This document shows positions 6,506 through 6,633 of a DNA stretch of 6,633 bases, in pieces. The translations under genes were made by a program, and so were the position numbers. Numbering within the stretch: the stretch's first letter is position 1; each line of letters begins with the position of its first letter. The DNA lies in assembly GCA_963922815.1 (NCBI GenBank), contig CAWUKD010000184.1, positions 1-6,633 of the forward strand, written 5' to 3'. The stretch is from SZUA-146 sp963922815 (GTDB taxonomy: Bacteria > Pseudomonadota > Gammaproteobacteria > Steroidobacterales > SZUA-146). The notes under the pieces were generated by a model that was not told the DNA's origin, did no database searches, and saw only the letters and a list, made by a program, of their open reading frames with translations.

Positions 6506-6517
6506 GACGTGTAACAA

Positions 6518-6522
6518 CCTCT
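6518..6522 (-). promoter_or_regulatory. Likely ribosome binding site of tig
   Basis: AGAGG on the minus strand, 12 nt upstream of the ATG at 6505. The spacing is longer than usual. Its first base overlaps the 3' arm of the 8-bp inverted repeat at 6522-6560, so folding of that repeat would place a stem against the site. Confidence 0.5.
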
Positions 6523-6560
6523 GCGCCTGATGGAAACTCCCCGCTTCGCCGCCAGGCGCA
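6522..6560 (-). repeat. 8-bp inverted repeat next to the tig ribosome binding site
   Basis: TGCGCCTG (6560-6553) and CAGGCGCA (6529-6522) on the minus strand pair perfectly over 8 bp around a 23-base loop. Its 5' arm lies in the loop of the hairpin at 6539-6574, and its own loop contains that hairpin's 3' arm. The two are therefore mutually exclusive, or form a pseudoknot. Confidence 0.5.
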
Positions 6561-6574
6561 AGGTGAAGACGGGG
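6539..6574 (-). other. Hairpin downstream of tRNA-Leu, weak terminator candidate
   Basis: On the minus strand CCCCG, a bulged T and CTTC pair with GAAG and CGGGG (9 bp in total), followed by AGTTTCC. The GC-rich stem starts 5 nt after the encoded CCA end of tRNA-Leu. Three T residues are too few for a strong intrinsic terminator. It could be a partial terminator, an attenuator or a tRNA 3'-processing boundary. Confidence 0.45.
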
Positions 6575-6579
6575 CTATA

Positions 6580-6633
6580 TGGTGCGAAAGGAGAGACTCG
6601 AACTCTCACGGGTTACCCCACTGGAACCTAAAT
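6580..6633 (-). tRNA. tRNA-Leu(UAG), 3' part, cut by the window end
   Basis: On the minus strand the visible 54 nt begin at the last base of the anticodon stem. They continue with anticodon loop TTTAGGT (anticodon TAG at 6630-6628), 3' anticodon stem TCCAG, a 13-nt long variable arm of class II type (GGG paired with CCC), T-arm GAGAG-TTCGAGT-CTCTC, acceptor strand CTTTCGC, discriminator A, and an encoded CCA. The long variable arm and the anticodon identify leucine. It lies 74 nt upstream of the tig start codon in the same direction. Confidence 0.95.

Noticed and set aside
6506..6517. TTG at 6517 as the tig start
   Set aside because: It directly abuts AGAGG with no spacing, and homology supports the ATG at 6505 (MQVSVE).

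Overview
The window holds one compact, entirely minus-strand housekeeping cluster. In transcription order (right to left on the given strand) it reads: 3' part of tRNA-Leu(UAG), tig (trigger factor), clpP, clpX, lon, hupB (HU-beta type nucleoid protein), and the 5' part of tRNA-Val(UAC). Both tRNAs are cut by the window edges. All five proteins are intact, close to the usual family lengths, and keep every catalytic or binding motif that was checked. The gene order and the strong protein similarity to Escherichia coli point to a gammaproteobacterium. The flanking tRNAs (no bolA next to tig) suggest a non-enteric lineage; genus cannot be fixed from sequence alone.

Region by region: 1-48 tRNA-Val (5' part); 49-69 a bare 21-nt gap; 70-342 hupB; 343-476 a gap with several small inverted repeats; 477-2915 lon (GTG start); 2916-3024 a gap with two inverted repeats and the lon ribosome binding site; 3025-4335 clpX; 4336-4480 a gap with a strong intrinsic terminator for clpP and, overlapping its T-tract, a good sigma70-type promoter for clpX; 4481-5128 clpP (start moved inward from a longer GTG-started reading); 5129-5215 a gap with a 13-bp palindrome; 5216-6505 tig; 6506-6579 a tig leader with two competing hairpins; 6580-6633 tRNA-Leu (3' part). 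No gene-free stretch exceeds 150 bases.

Together the genes form a protein quality-control module. Trigger factor meets nascent chains at the ribosome. ClpX unfolds tagged or damaged proteins into the ClpP proteolytic chamber. Lon degrades misfolded and regulatory proteins. HU organises the nucleoid. The sequence suggests at least two transcription units: (tRNA-Leu?)-tig-clpP, ending at the terminator at 4417-4463, and clpX onward from the promoter at 4390-4418, possibly through lon and hupB into tRNA-Val.

I found no mobile element, CRISPR array, phage gene or unknown protein, and no sign of a new biological system. What merits a second look lies in the intergenic RNA and DNA structure: the competing hairpins ahead of tig, the terminator/promoter overlap between clpP and clpX, and the close physical linkage of tRNAs to both ends of the cluster.
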